Shown: piece by piece, positions 25,801-34,544 of the stretch
Position numbering within the stretch: position 1 is the first letter of the stretch
How the letters are laid out: each line of letters begins with the position of its first letter
NCBI RefSeq assembly: GCF_004217555.1
Contig: NZ_SHKW01000002.1
Location: 124,001-188,000 of the forward strand
Source: Edaphobacter modestus
GTDB lineage: Bacteria > Acidobacteriota > Terriglobia > Terriglobales > Acidobacteriaceae
DNA: 64,000 nt
Reading direction: 5' to 3'
Position numbers and translations under genes: made by a program
The notes under the pieces: model-generated
What the model was told of the DNA's origin: nothing
Database searches by the model: none
Seen by the model: only the letters and a program-made list of their open reading frames with translations

Positions 25801-26386
25801 TACCACTGCCGCAAGTGGCAATTCATTTACGGTCTACCAGAGCACATCTCTATCTGAAAACACCGCAAATCTTGCCTTCCAGCCACTACCTGGACAGTCG
25901 CTCAGCTCAGTGACCCAAACCGGCTTTATCAATCCGTTGCGTCCGCTTACCACCGGGGAAAGCTGCACTGCCAATCAGAACGGCAGCCAGATCATTAACC
26001 CAAATGCTTTCACCATGGTTGGATATGTCATCGGGACCATACCGGCCAATACAGAGTCTCGCGGCTTCTGCGGTGGACCCAAGTTCGTGAACACAGACTT
26101 CTCCGTGAACAAGAACTGGAAGATCTTCAAGGAGCGGGCGACAATTCAATTCCGCATGGACTTTTTCGATATCTTCAACCATGCCAACTTCAACGCCAGC
26201 AACGGCAGTTTCTCTCCGTTCTCTCAGGTCAACTGCGGCGGGCGACTTGCAGGAGGATACGCCCCATGCAGCCCGACGAACAACGTAGTGACTTCCGCCC
26301 CCATACAAGCTGGCTTCGGGAACTCCAGCGCAACGATAGGCAACGCAGCACGCCAGCTGCAGTATGGGCTTCGCATCGACTTTTAA
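22859..26386 (+). CDS. Oar-like TonB-dependent receptor with carboxypeptidase-regulatory domain
   Basis: An outer-membrane protein of 1175 residues. A signal peptide (FLTMVITILLTDQSYGQ) precedes a carboxypeptidase-regulatory-like domain at residues 25-110 (GSISGTVTDSSGASVANATI, LPPGGYEVTV). The plug domain follows (LPLNGRSFVQLTQLQPGV; FLIDGVNNND; SNEAIAEFKFATNSYGAEYG), then a large beta-barrel ending LQYGLRIDF with the C-terminal Phe needed for BAM assembly. The start at 22859 lies 8 bases after GGAGG. It is flanked by the CRTAC1-like gene and a TPR gene, a common acidobacterial uptake arrangement. The substrate is not predictable; oligosaccharides are likely given the LacI-type operator upstream. 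Confidence 0.88.
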   Translation: MKRRGNWFLFLTMVITILLTDQSYGQVTTGSISGTVTDSSGASVANATIIVRSPTTGLSRTVSANNEGQYSVEELPPGGYEVTVKVPNYKEAIVKGVNVQVATNATVNAELQIGSVSETVTVEADAVQVQTESGALGNVIDGGQVKQLPLNGRSFVQLTQLQPGVSAANNFDTKNKGLQGGVDMSVNGNPTTNNLFLIDGVNNNDTGSNRTILIYPSNEAIAEFKFATNSYGAEYGQASGGIISIVTRNGTNQFHGSVFYGGRNDALSAYTYFARQNVGKGLPLDGKDKLRRNDWGYSIGGPVLRDKLFFFWSQEWNREIRGRTVGACVPSAAERAGDFTNLSCSGAAAPNIPVQFQAAGNPRALNAVDPSAATVLQVMPLPNLSTLNSQGRNWQVSLPTALSWREENVRVDYNLTPRNAIMGRYTQDTWNNPSYNAGYWGDDPYPALDSSWAQPSKSIVGRWTATISNTFVNAVSFQYSNNRISITPGGTNPELLPQISAAIQPLYSNSIKRSSVGVPQVNLGVYSGSGGDTIQMIAPWQNQLNLYTLQDNASKVWKRHTLKFGILFDWNGKDEDTGPASSERPIVNTADTNVASTAGGFATGNNLANFLIPRNVFNINETSTNVRAELRWRDYEFYVMDSIKLTPRLTLEAGVRYSYMTPTFQPNNQLTNFQPSLYDPSKPATDACNGLWIVKGSDPCGTANSQFGTAFSSGVVGPNKYLVDVNNHLFAPRVGVAWDVFGDARTAVRFGAGQFFQRERVSRYTLVSNAPFALNASAIPRTLDGATPATVQGTASPAGGFDPRALMPNSWQWNATVEQTLAKNSVLSISYVGNRGIHLTSSYDINQVPQQNWLAASFASGSDVNAFRPYSKYGTLTWWAHDGNSNYNGLQVMLRSRVKDLQLSAAYTWSHSIADIVLDDSSGGLGVQTRTYFPNPRLDRGNGNTNRPNVFVANAIYYLPQLKGSSRLVRNTLGGWELTGITTAASGNSFTVYQSTSLSENTANLAFQPLPGQSLSSVTQTGFINPLRPLTTGESCTANQNGSQIINPNAFTMVGYVIGTIPANTESRGFCGGPKFVNTDFSVNKNWKIFKERATIQFRMDFFDIFNHANFNASNGSFSPFSQVNCGGRLAGGYAPCSPTNNVVTSAPIQAGFGNSSATIGNAARQLQYGLRIDF

Positions 26387-26412
26387 CCTTTAACCGCTAG
26401 AACATTTCAAGC

Positions 26413-26443
26413 CGGCAGGGACTGCAAGATAGCAGCCCTGCCG
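26413..26443 (+). terminator. Stem-loop terminator after the TonB receptor gene
   Basis: CGGCAGGG-A-CTGC pairs with GCAG-CCCTGCCG across a six-base loop, 12 base pairs with one bulge, followed by a T-rich stretch (tttccgttcttgttct). It lies 27 bp after the receptor stop codon, so the downstream TPR gene probably has its own promoter or receives only read-through. Confidence 0.7.
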
Positions 26444-26481
26444 TTTCCGTTCTTGTTCTCTAGAATAGAAACGCATCATGT

Positions 26482-28014
26482 ATGGCCTGCATCTCTCTTC
26501 CATTCCGCTGTGAACATGCACGTCGCCACTTCTACCGCCCCACGTTGATGGCATCGGCAATAGCTGTCACACTTTGCCTTAATCCAGATTGGCATTTGGC
26601 AATAGCCCAAACACCGTCTGGTACCTCACAGAACCATCGATCAAGCGTAGCCGAGCATGACACTGCACAACTCGAACAACGGCAGGCAGCGCAACGGGCT
26701 GCGGTGCAATCTGGCGATCACCAGGCAATTGAAGATACGACCCGCGCTCTATCGGCATTCGCGCTGCATGCAATGGCCGACCTGCGTGCATCGGAGCACA
26801 TGCTTCCCGAAGCCGTCGAACTCTACCACCGGGCGTTAGCCCTGCAGGATTCTCCCGAAACCCGCAGCCACCTGGCCGATGCGGAGCTCCTTCAAAAGAA
26901 AGCTACCTTTAAAAATGGCGCATCTCAGAGCAAAGCTGTATCTCCGGCACGCAGACGTATTGACCCAACCTCCAAGCCGACAACTTCTCAGCTCGCACAT
27001 TTGAGCCCATCCAAGGCACACATGTTCACTGCCCTTGACACACAACTGCGTCAGATTCTCAGCAGTAGTTTCAACGACTGGGGAACACTCGAAGCCCGCC
27101 GGCAGCGATACCCGGAGGCTTTGATCTATTTTCATGAGGCCGAGGATTGGGAGGCCTCTACACCCGGCCTGCGGCGCAACATCGGGATTGCGGCGTTCCT
27201 CGACGGGCAGTATGAAGAAGCAGTGCGCGCTTTGCAATTAGCCGCCTTGCGCGAACCGCAAGACCAGCACACTTGCTTGATGCTGGCGATGTCCCAGTTT
27301 TCGCTGGACCGTTTTTCGGATGCAGCTCGCACCTTTGCGATGGTCGCTGACCTGGCGATGCGGGATCCTCGCGCAGCCTACGCCTGGGCACTCTCCCTCG
27401 CCCGCACGGACCAGCAGGCGAAGGCCAACGAGATCGTGGATAAGTTGAGCACCCAGACGCTTCCTTTGGACCAGCTCGCACTGGTCTGCAAAGTCTACGA
27501 CGTAACGGCTAACTATGAACAAGCCGTCAAATGCTTCCGGCGAATATCCCAGCAGGACCCCACTTTCAAAGGCTCTCACCTGGAAACTGGAGCAGCACTC
27601 ATCCGGCTGGACCGTCCAACAGAAGCCATTCCTGAACTACAGGCAGAGTCAAAGCTCAGTCCCGACAATCTCGACGCGCAATACTATCTCGCCTACGCAT
27701 TTCTGCAGGTCTCACGCAAGGAGGAAGCTGCCACGCTGCTGAAGTCCATCATCACCGCAGACCCTGCATACGTGCAAGCGCAGTATCAGTTGGGAAGACT
27801 CCTGCTGGACGACGGGCAAACGGAACAGGCAATCCAGCACCTGGAAAGTGCCGCAAATGCTGATACAACGCATGACTACCTGCATTACCAGCTTCATGTG
27901 GCGTATCGACGGGCGGGCCGTACAGCCGATGCAAATCGGGAACTAAAGCTATATAAGGAAATTAAAGCCAGTCATCGCACAATAACATTCCCGCAGGATC
28001 ATGAGAAGAACTAA
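26482..28014 (+). CDS. TPR-repeat protein downstream of the TonB receptor
   Basis: A 510-residue exported protein. The signal-like hydrophobic stretch is LMASAIAVTLCLNPDWHLAIA around residues 22-43. At least eight TPR units follow; clear helices are EAVELYHRALALQDS, PEALIYFHEAEDWEAS, EEAVRALQLAALREPQDQHT, EAIPELQAESKLSPDNLDAQ and QAIQHLESAANADTTHDYLH. It is separated from the receptor gene by a terminator-like hairpin but kept in the same CRTAC1/receptor/TPR neighbourhood. Such periplasmic TPR proteins probably assist assembly or act as adaptors; the partner is unknown. Confidence 0.8.
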   Translation: MACISLPFRCEHARRHFYRPTLMASAIAVTLCLNPDWHLAIAQTPSGTSQNHRSSVAEHDTAQLEQRQAAQRAAVQSGDHQAIEDTTRALSAFALHAMADLRASEHMLPEAVELYHRALALQDSPETRSHLADAELLQKKATFKNGASQSKAVSPARRRIDPTSKPTTSQLAHLSPSKAHMFTALDTQLRQILSSSFNDWGTLEARRQRYPEALIYFHEAEDWEASTPGLRRNIGIAAFLDGQYEEAVRALQLAALREPQDQHTCLMLAMSQFSLDRFSDAARTFAMVADLAMRDPRAAYAWALSLARTDQQAKANEIVDKLSTQTLPLDQLALVCKVYDVTANYEQAVKCFRRISQQDPTFKGSHLETGAALIRLDRPTEAIPELQAESKLSPDNLDAQYYLAYAFLQVSRKEEAATLLKSIITADPAYVQAQYQLGRLLLDDGQTEQAIQHLESAANADTTHDYLHYQLHVAYRRAGRTADANRELKLYKEIKASHRTITFPQDHEKN

Positions 28015-28264
28015 CGCCGACGATCGTCGCCCTTGGACCAAAAAAGGCCAACAGCCGATCCAGTATGTCTGTCATATGCGTGTCGCGCCGATTCCACGAG
28101 CTCTCGCCGCCTTCCAACATCGCGCGGTAGTATCGCTCGGCGTCCCGGACAAGCATGGCGTTCTGTTCCGCAGAAAATGCCTCGCGGCGGGCGTGAGGAC
28201 CATCCCATGATTCCAGTTCGGCACTCCTGCGCTGCAGTTTCGTCACCTGCTCGATGACGGCAGT
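28009..28264 (-). pseudogene. Erythromycin-esterase-like gene remnant
   Basis: About 85 codons on the minus strand resemble the middle of EreA-type esterase proteins: EAFSAEQNAMLVRDAERYYR, then GGESSWNRRDTHMTDILDRL and LAFFGPRATIV. In the family this is followed by VWAHNTHVGD, which is lost here. There is no start or catalytic end, so it is a fragment. It abuts the TPR gene stop on the other strand. Confidence 0.6.
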
Positions 28265-28299
28265 CTCGCAGCTTGCCGTCATACCGAAGTTGGCTGCGT

Positions 28300-28440
28300 A
28301 CCCATCCGCCCGCTGACTACAAGACCACACAAAACATGGGTGGCACTCTGTATTTGCTGTTTGCGGCGCTTGCGATGCTCCTGATGATCGGCTGCAGCAA
28401 TGTCTCGAGCTTGTTATTGGCTAGAGGCACGCCGCGGAGT
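28300..28440 (+). pseudogene. MacB/FtsX-type permease remnant
   Basis: A short plus-strand piece, GGTLYLLFAALAMLLMIGCS followed by NVSSLLLARGTPR, matches the TM segment and LLLARG motif of MacB-like permeases, a large family in acidobacteria. It is flanked by unrelated sequence; no start, periplasmic domain or C-terminal transmembrane segments remain. Confidence 0.6.
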
Positions 28441-28532
28441 GATTACGTGCTGCCGGTATGTGGGCAGCATGCGCTGACACTCGGTGGCAGCGTGGCATGG
28501 AGCGAGAGCGCTTACGGAGTGAGGTCAAAGCG

Positions 28533-30404
28533 TTAATTCTGAGATGTTTTCAGCGTCGCAGGCCAGTTAAGTATCACGGAGTATGATTCCAGATAGCCCT
28601 TTCGTGGCTGCAGTACCAGAAACTTGAGTCCGTCTGGCGTGACAGCATACTGATTGACCGTTGCATCTGGTACAAGTCCGGTATCGAATAGTTTTCGTGG
28701 AGCGCCTATCTTCACAAGCGAGCCGCGCTCCAACGTGACGGATATCATTTCTCCGTCGTTACTGATGTAGAAGAGTTCCCTGCCGTCCCCGCGCCATCGC
28801 GGCTGTGCGCCACCGGCCGGCGACACCTGCTTGATGTCTTCAAACGCAGGAAAGGATGCAACAAACACGTCCCATCTGCCGTCGCGCAGCTCATCATAGG
28901 CGATCAATCGTCCATCTGGAGACAGATGAAACTCATCTTTGAGGGAACTCGATGAATATACAGGTTGAGGTCTCCTGTCGCCCGTCAGGGGTAGTACCGA
29001 AAGTGTCCTGGTGTCGTGCGTCAGGAGAAATTTACCGTCCGGGGACCAGTCCTCCACCCAGTGCGTTCCGTTATCGCCATAAATCGGCTCCAGCTGCTGC
29101 TTGCCCACTTCGATCTTTGCTACCAGGAACGGCGGATCACTCCCGCCGTTCGGCATGAGATTGAAAGCAACGTAGCGAGAGTCTGGTGACCACACTGGAT
29201 CGGACTGCGCGTGGGGATCAACCGTTAAGGGTGTGGTTGTATTTGTCCCAATATCAATCAGCCACAAACTGCCTGTAGCATGCTGTTGGAACGAGTTCAG
29301 TGCCAGGTGCTTACCATCGGGAGAAAGCGTGAACTGCTGATAATCGACCACCGGATCCACGCCGCCGACCGTTGCGCCATCTCGTGCATACCACCTGAGT
29401 TGATAGACCGGAAATCCCTCTGCGGTGCCGTAGATCAGCACTCCATTTTGCGACGCGGCGAATTCGGAACTGCCAAGGTACGCTGGCGACGCAGCGACGT
29501 TGCGAGCCACCAACAGAGGTTCCCCTATCCTTCGCAATGAGTTCCATTCCATCCGTTGTGCATAGAGATTCTGTTGCTGGATGAACAGCAAGTACTCATC
29601 GGCGACTACTGGCCTGTGCGGCGTGGTTACGATTTCAGTGGGAGCGTCGCCATCTAGTCGCTGAGCATACACCTTCGCGTGTGGATCATCCGCCGTCAGA
29701 CTTGTCCGAGCTAGGTAGATAAACTGTTTGCCATCCGGCAGGAACTGAACCCACATTTGGCTGACTTGTCCCGGAAGCAACGACGTCACCGGAGTCGCTT
29801 TTGCGCCGTCACGAGAGACACGGAAGATTGGACTGTTTACGGTTCTGGCGAAGAGAATTGTTCCGTCGGGGCCCCATGTTCCTTGCGCGACCTCTGCAAC
29901 GCTGAAGATCACTTCGGGAGTTCCACCCGATCGTCCTATTTTCTGCAGCTTGCCACTCGCCCAGAAGCCAATGAACCGTGAGTCTGGGGACCAGAACGGA
30001 AACAGCGCGCCCTCAGTCTGCTCCATTTTTCGCGGTTCTGAAGAACTCAACTCGCGGAACCACAACGAGCTTTGACCAGACGCATCACTCGCCGCAAAGG
30101 CCAGCATCTCGCCATCGGGAGAAAGGGCCATATATTCGAACGGGTGCCAGTTTCTGTGTAGCGTTATGCCGGGCGGCAGGCCCAGTGACAACCGTACCGC
30201 ATTGGACTCGCGAGGCGGGTGACGTCGTGATGAAATCACGACAGAAACAGCGACAACCGCGATTGCCGCAAGGACCACAATCACTGATTTACGCCGCCGC
30301 TGGGACGGCGAGAGAGCTGCAGTCGAGGGCACCTCGTTGCGAACTGCGCCCACATCTTCGGGGGGCAGCCTGCCCGTTTTGTCGAATTGATGCCCTGTCG
30401 GCAT
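28533..30404 (-). CDS. TolB-type propeller membrane protein lacking a kinase domain
   Basis: A 623-residue protein. One transmembrane helix lies near residues 38-58 (SVIVVLAAIAVVAVSVVISS). A TolB/PD40 beta-propeller follows with repeated SPDG blades: YMALSPDGEMLAFAASD, PFWSPDSRFIGFWASG, TFTLSPDGKHL-like, PVWSPDSRYVAFNLMP, EDWSPDGKFLLTHD, HLSPDGRLIAYDEL. In acidobacteria this architecture is usually the C-terminal half of Ser/Thr protein kinases or of winged-helix regulators. Here the N-terminal 37 residues are only a short hydrophilic tail, so the signalling domain is absent. It may be a truncated receptor or a stand-alone periplasmic sensor. It lies downstream of the NarL regulator gene on the same strand. 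Confidence 0.75.
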   Translation of the reverse strand: MPTGHQFDKTGRLPPEDVGAVRNEVPSTAALSPSQRRRKSVIVVLAAIAVVAVSVVISSRRHPPRESNAVRLSLGLPPGITLHRNWHPFEYMALSPDGEMLAFAASDASGQSSLWFRELSSSEPRKMEQTEGALFPFWSPDSRFIGFWASGKLQKIGRSGGTPEVIFSVAEVAQGTWGPDGTILFARTVNSPIFRVSRDGAKATPVTSLLPGQVSQMWVQFLPDGKQFIYLARTSLTADDPHAKVYAQRLDGDAPTEIVTTPHRPVVADEYLLFIQQQNLYAQRMEWNSLRRIGEPLLVARNVAASPAYLGSSEFAASQNGVLIYGTAEGFPVYQLRWYARDGATVGGVDPVVDYQQFTLSPDGKHLALNSFQQHATGSLWLIDIGTNTTTPLTVDPHAQSDPVWSPDSRYVAFNLMPNGGSDPPFLVAKIEVGKQQLEPIYGDNGTHWVEDWSPDGKFLLTHDTRTLSVLPLTGDRRPQPVYSSSSLKDEFHLSPDGRLIAYDELRDGRWDVFVASFPAFEDIKQVSPAGGAQPRWRGDGRELFYISNDGEMISVTLERGSLVKIGAPRKLFDTGLVPDATVNQYAVTPDGLKFLVLQPRKGYLESYSVILNWPATLKTSQN

Positions 30405-30499
30405 GCGCCATATTACCCCTTAAATGGCAAGTAAGGGCACCGTTCCTTAAGCACTGAGGCTAGGCGCAACCGCGCCGGGATTAGGCGCGATATGGGGGG

Positions 30500-31147
30500 T
30501 TACAGCTCGATGATTCCTCGCTTCACGCCGATCGTTGCGGCGTGTGTTCGATCGTTAGCACCCAGCTTGGAAAGGATGGATTTAACTCGACTTTTGACGG
30601 TTTCTTCGGTGATCGAGAGTTGGTCGGCGATTTGCTTATTAGTGTTGCCAGCCGCGATCAAGCGAAGAACGTTGATTTCTGCCGGTGTCAGTGCATCGTC
30701 CGTCGCGTGCTCAGCCAACTCGTAAGAGGCTTCAGGAGAGAGCGCCTTCCTGCCGGCATGAACGGCTCGGATTGTCTCTACGAGCTCCTTGTGAAACGTG
30801 CTTTTGAGCAGGTATCCCTTTGCTCCCGCTTTGAGAGCGCGAAGAATCTGAACGTCACCCTTGTAGGTCGTCAGTACGACAATCTTCGCCTCGGGAAATT
30901 CCCCGCGGATCGCGACGATCGCATCGAAGCCGCTCATCTCCGGCATTTGCAGGTCCATCAGCGTGATGTCGGGGCGGTGGGTACGAAACTGTTGTATCGC
31001 CTCGGAGCCATTCGAGGCTTCGGCCACCAGGTTCATATCCGGCTGAGTGCCGACGAGGACCGCTATGCCCTCCCTTATCAGAGCATGATCGTCCGCAATA
31101 AGAATGCGAATTGGTTGCGACCCCTCACTGACGCTCGATGGTTTCAT
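30500..31147 (-). CDS. NarL/FixJ-type response regulator
   Basis: A 215-residue regulator. The receiver domain (residues 12-130) has the acidic pocket IADDHALIREG, phosphoacceptor Asp in ITLMDLQMPEMSGFDAIVAI, Thr in VVLTTYKGD and Lys in GYLLKSTFHKEL. The LuxR HTH lies at about residues 150-210 (LTPAEINVLRLIAAGNTNKQ, SITEETVKSRVKSILSKLG). Its start overlaps the end of the sensor kinase gene by 23 bases, so the two are translationally coupled and form a cognate pair. The recipient promoters are unknown. Two close paralogues lie at 35172 and 42892. Confidence 0.9.
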   Translation of the reverse strand: MKPSSVSEGSQPIRILIADDHALIREGIAVLVGTQPDMNLVAEASNGSEAIQQFRTHRPDITLMDLQMPEMSGFDAIVAIRGEFPEAKIVVLTTYKGDVQILRALKAGAKGYLLKSTFHKELVETIRAVHAGRKALSPEASYELAEHATDDALTPAEINVLRLIAAGNTNKQIADQLSITEETVKSRVKSILSKLGANDRTHAATIGVKRGIIEL

Positions 31148-34115
31148 TCACATCACTTTCTGTTGCCGAGCGCTTCCCGAAGTACCAGAAACGCCGCGTT
31201 GGTTTCGTGTACGCTCGCGAGCCCGGAATGATCAGCTCGATTTCCGTTCCGCCATCGGCTTCACTCCAGATCGTTAGCTTCCCGCTCACGAGCGCGGCTC
31301 GTTCCTTCATGCCTCGTAAGCCGTAGTGCCCCTCACGTCCGTCTTGGCTGAGAACGTCCGAATCGATGCCCTTTCCGTCATCCCGAACGCGGAGCCGGAA
31401 GTACTTCTCGTCGTATCGAATCTCAACTTCTAAAGTTTGCGCCGCCGCATGCCGGAAGGCATTGCGCAGGGCCTCGGCAGTAAGTCGGTACACTTCATCT
31501 CGCAGAATCGGATGCAAATTGCGAGATGTCCCTTCCACGACCACGTCGAATCGGGGAGAGGATTGATTCGTCTCAGCAGAAGCCAACGCTTCCCCGAGTG
31601 TCCGAATGGCCTGTGCAAGGTCGTTCTGTTCCACGGCGGACACCCTCAAAGCTTGCACGGCATCCCTGCCCTCAGTAATCGCGTCCGAGGCCCGATCGAC
31701 AGCTACTTCCAGTGTTTTGCGAGCGTCGACTGCGCCCTCCGGCAACTTGTAAATGACAGCTTGAAACAGTGGCAAAACTGCTTGAAAACTCTGAAGCAGG
31801 GTGTCGTGCAGGTCGCGGGCAATACGTGTGCGCTCGCTTACACGCTCTTCCAGGCCCAGGTTGAACTGGTACGCCAGTTGCCGGACACGCATCTGGTAAG
31901 CCGCCCACACCAGTGCCACGAATAAGGCCGCGCAGAGCGCACGAAACCAGTTCGTCTGGTACCACGTTGGCGGGATCACGAACCCCAGCGACGCGCCCTC
32001 ATCGTTCCACACGCCGCTGTTATTGCACGCTTTCACGCGGAATTGGTACGCCCCGGGACCGAAGTTCGAATACTGCACCTCCCGATCATTCACCACCTCG
32101 CGCCAATCCGCGTCCACTCCCTCAAGTTTGTAACGGAAGCGCACCTTCTCCGGGATCACCAGGCTCAGCGCCGTGTAATGAATCGTTAGATAACGAATGC
32201 GCGCCGGCAGCCGCATCCCATTCCGCGCGTCGTACGGCTTCTCATCGGTGATCACCTGCTCGATGCGCACCGGTGGCGGCAGCTTGTTTTCTGCAAGATG
32301 ATGCGGGTCGATGACACTAACCCCGTCGTACGCGGCAAACCATATTCTACCGTCGGAAGATTTGGTGACACCATGTACTTCTGAAGGATAGGAATGGCTC
32401 GGTACACCGTCAGAAATGTCGAACAGCGTAGTCTGGACTGATCTGGAACGATCGGCAATCCAAGCGTCCAATTCCGGCCGAAGAATTCGCACGAGGCCGC
32501 ATGCCATGTAGAGCCAAAAGGAGCGATCGTTGTCCTCCATCGTCCAATGCACACTTTCACACGGCAACCCGTTCTTGCTCGTGAGAGTCGCGATGCGGCC
32601 ATCCTTGATGCGGCTCAGCCCAGTTTCCGTTGCCGCCCAGAGCCCGCCGTTGGGTCCGAATCTAAGCTGGTTCACCCTGCCGCGTCCAAGCCCATCGGCG
32701 GCAGAGTAAGATTTATGGATTCGACCGTCAGCGAAGTAGGAGACTCCACCCTGGTTGAATCCTAGCCAGAGTCCGCGCTGCGAGCGGTCGGCCAGCAAAA
32801 CACGGGCATGGTCCGTATGTCCTAGCGCAGCCCAGGATAGCTTTTGGACCACCCTGTCACCAACTAAATGAAACAGTCCCTTACTGTCATTCGCAACCCA
32901 CAGATGCCCTTTCGGGAGTTCCGCCACCGAAACTGCCAATCCGCCGCCGAGATCGAGCACGGGAACAAATCGATCGCTGTCGAGATATCCGTATGCCGCG
33001 AGCGTCGACACCCAGATGCGTCCGCTGCTGTCCTGAAATACGGAATGAGTCGTTCCATCGCCACGGAGTACCACTGAGATCTGGCCGTTTTTCCACTTGT
33101 TCAGACCACTGTGGGTTCCGATCCAGACTTTGCCGTCGCTTGATGCCAAAATCGACAAGGTGTTGGTGTTAGAGAGACCCTGTTTGATACCGATGTTCGG
33201 AACGGCATACTCACGGAACCTGTCGATGCCGTTCGTAGTGACCACCCAAATATCGCCTTCTTGGTCCTGCAAAAGTCGGTTCACGGTGTCGCCGGAAAGG
33301 CCATCAGCCTCGGAAAAATTATCTGTCTTGCCCTGATGGAAGTGAATCAGGCCGCGGTCTGATGTCGCGACCCACACCGCTCCGTCACGATCGCGGAGCA
33401 TCTGCGACGGCCTGAACCGCTGCGACGAGCGGACTGAGGCACCTCGCTGCACTTGCCGGGGAATGAGTGCTCGGCCTCCTTTATGACTGTCATTCACAAA
33501 CGCGAAGTCTTCGTGCTCTAGAAGCGCCTGTTGCGCATGCTGGGGGTCCGATACTTCGCTTGATTGCGGTCGCCCCGACTTCCACTTCCGAGAGTCCTTA
33601 TCAAAACCTACCCAAAAGTTTCCCTCGGCATCGGCATCGATCGCGCCGACGTTCTCCCCAAAAATGCGAGGTTCGCGGGTACCGACCCATACTGTGCCCT
33701 CGCCGTCCTCAAGTAATGCAGAGATCCGGCTGCCATTCAGCTCGGAATACGTGATGAATTTGCCTTCCTTCCAACTGGCGAGTCCATTGTAGGTGCCAAT
33801 CCACAAAGCGCCGTCGCGCGTAACCAGCAGAGTTCCGATATCTTTGCCGGGCAGTTCCTGACCAGATGGCGGCTGCCAAGGCACGGCGCGCACGCCATCG
33901 AAGCGAAGCAAGCCGAATTCCGTGCCCAGCCAGATGTATCCGTCTGGTGTTTGTGCGATCGAGTATAGGAAGCCTTTAGCGAAGCCATCGCGCACCTTCC
34001 AAGCGGTATGCGCGTACTGGCTGATGTCGAGCGACGGGTCCAATGCCAACGCGCAAGCGCAGCATGCCAACATCAGGGCCAGGCAGATGATCACCTCTGC
34101 GCGCGCTTTTCTCAT
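31125..34115 (-). CDS. Reg_prop/Y_Y_Y sensor histidine kinase
   Basis: A 996-residue membrane kinase. A signal-anchor (VIICLALMLACCACALAL) is followed by about 14 two-component propeller blades forming the periplasmic sensor (GYIWLGTEFGLLRFDGVRAV, GAVWVATSDRGLIHFHQG, GDIWVVTTNGIDRFREY). Next come a Y_Y_Y domain ending YQFRVKACNNSGVWNDEGAS and one transmembrane helix near residue 720 (WFRALCAALFVALVWAAYQM). The HisKA_3 phosphoacceptor His near residue 770 sits in RIARDLHDTLLQSFQ, and the HATPase boxes are EALRNAFRHA, VRDDGKGID and GHYGLRGMKERA. Reg_prop sensors of this type are linked to polysaccharide sensing in Bacteroidota; the ligand here is unknown. It is coupled to the regulator at 30500. 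Confidence 0.9.
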   Translation of the reverse strand: MRKARAEVIICLALMLACCACALALDPSLDISQYAHTAWKVRDGFAKGFLYSIAQTPDGYIWLGTEFGLLRFDGVRAVPWQPPSGQELPGKDIGTLLVTRDGALWIGTYNGLASWKEGKFITYSELNGSRISALLEDGEGTVWVGTREPRIFGENVGAIDADAEGNFWVGFDKDSRKWKSGRPQSSEVSDPQHAQQALLEHEDFAFVNDSHKGGRALIPRQVQRGASVRSSQRFRPSQMLRDRDGAVWVATSDRGLIHFHQGKTDNFSEADGLSGDTVNRLLQDQEGDIWVVTTNGIDRFREYAVPNIGIKQGLSNTNTLSILASSDGKVWIGTHSGLNKWKNGQISVVLRGDGTTHSVFQDSSGRIWVSTLAAYGYLDSDRFVPVLDLGGGLAVSVAELPKGHLWVANDSKGLFHLVGDRVVQKLSWAALGHTDHARVLLADRSQRGLWLGFNQGGVSYFADGRIHKSYSAADGLGRGRVNQLRFGPNGGLWAATETGLSRIKDGRIATLTSKNGLPCESVHWTMEDNDRSFWLYMACGLVRILRPELDAWIADRSRSVQTTLFDISDGVPSHSYPSEVHGVTKSSDGRIWFAAYDGVSVIDPHHLAENKLPPPVRIEQVITDEKPYDARNGMRLPARIRYLTIHYTALSLVIPEKVRFRYKLEGVDADWREVVNDREVQYSNFGPGAYQFRVKACNNSGVWNDEGASLGFVIPPTWYQTNWFRALCAALFVALVWAAYQMRVRQLAYQFNLGLEERVSERTRIARDLHDTLLQSFQAVLPLFQAVIYKLPEGAVDARKTLEVAVDRASDAITEGRDAVQALRVSAVEQNDLAQAIRTLGEALASAETNQSSPRFDVVVEGTSRNLHPILRDEVYRLTAEALRNAFRHAAAQTLEVEIRYDEKYFRLRVRDDGKGIDSDVLSQDGREGHYGLRGMKERAALVSGKLTIWSEADGGTEIELIIPGSRAYTKPTRRFWYFGKRSATESDVNETIERQ

Positions 34116-34207
34116 AACACCGACATCTTAGCCCAATCATGCAACTCTGTTGGCGGTTTTGCCATTAGCGGAACTCCGCCGCAGATTTACGTATCGAAAC
34201 GTTCGCG

Positions 34208-34350
34208 AAGCCATCAGCTGATCAAATTGCAACGCTGGATGGCTGCTCTTCTTCGTGATCTGCAGACGAAAACGAGCAGGCACAATTCTTGTCCAGCGGC
34301 CAATGACTTGGTCTTCAGAACGCCGTCGGGGCAGCCAATCAACCCCGATT
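34208..34350 (+). pseudogene. Possible tyrosine-recombinase remnant
   Basis: A plus-strand stretch reads LIKLQRWMAALLRDLQTKTS, then NDLVFRTPSGQPINPD before stop. The DLVFxTxxGxPIxPxN pattern is typical of the region just before the conserved HxxR box of phage-type integrases. The catalytic boxes are not present. The match is short, so the identification is tentative. Confidence 0.35.
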
Positions 34351-34480
34351 AACTCAGTTGACGATAACGCATTCGGCGCAGAAACCCGTTTCAATGAGGG
34401 ATTTGCCCCGTTCTCAACACTTGACCGCCGTGTGCGATCTTGCAAATCTAAGGTTGTTTTCATTGAAGGATACCTAGCCG

Positions 34481-34544
34481 ATGACAGACTGGTTCGCTCG
34501 CCCCGTCCTGCACGTGACCAACGTTGTGGCTTCGCTCCGCTTCT
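34481..34544 (+). pseudogene. VOC/glyoxalase family protein, 5' fragment
   Basis: ATG at 34481 starts MTDWFARPVLHVTNVVASLR-FY, the classic N-terminus of small VOC (bleomycin-resistance/glyoxalase) proteins. After 21-22 codons the reading frame runs straight into the inverted-repeat element starting at 34545. No continuation of the gene is visible on the far side, so insertion was followed by deletion of the rest. Confidence 0.6.
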
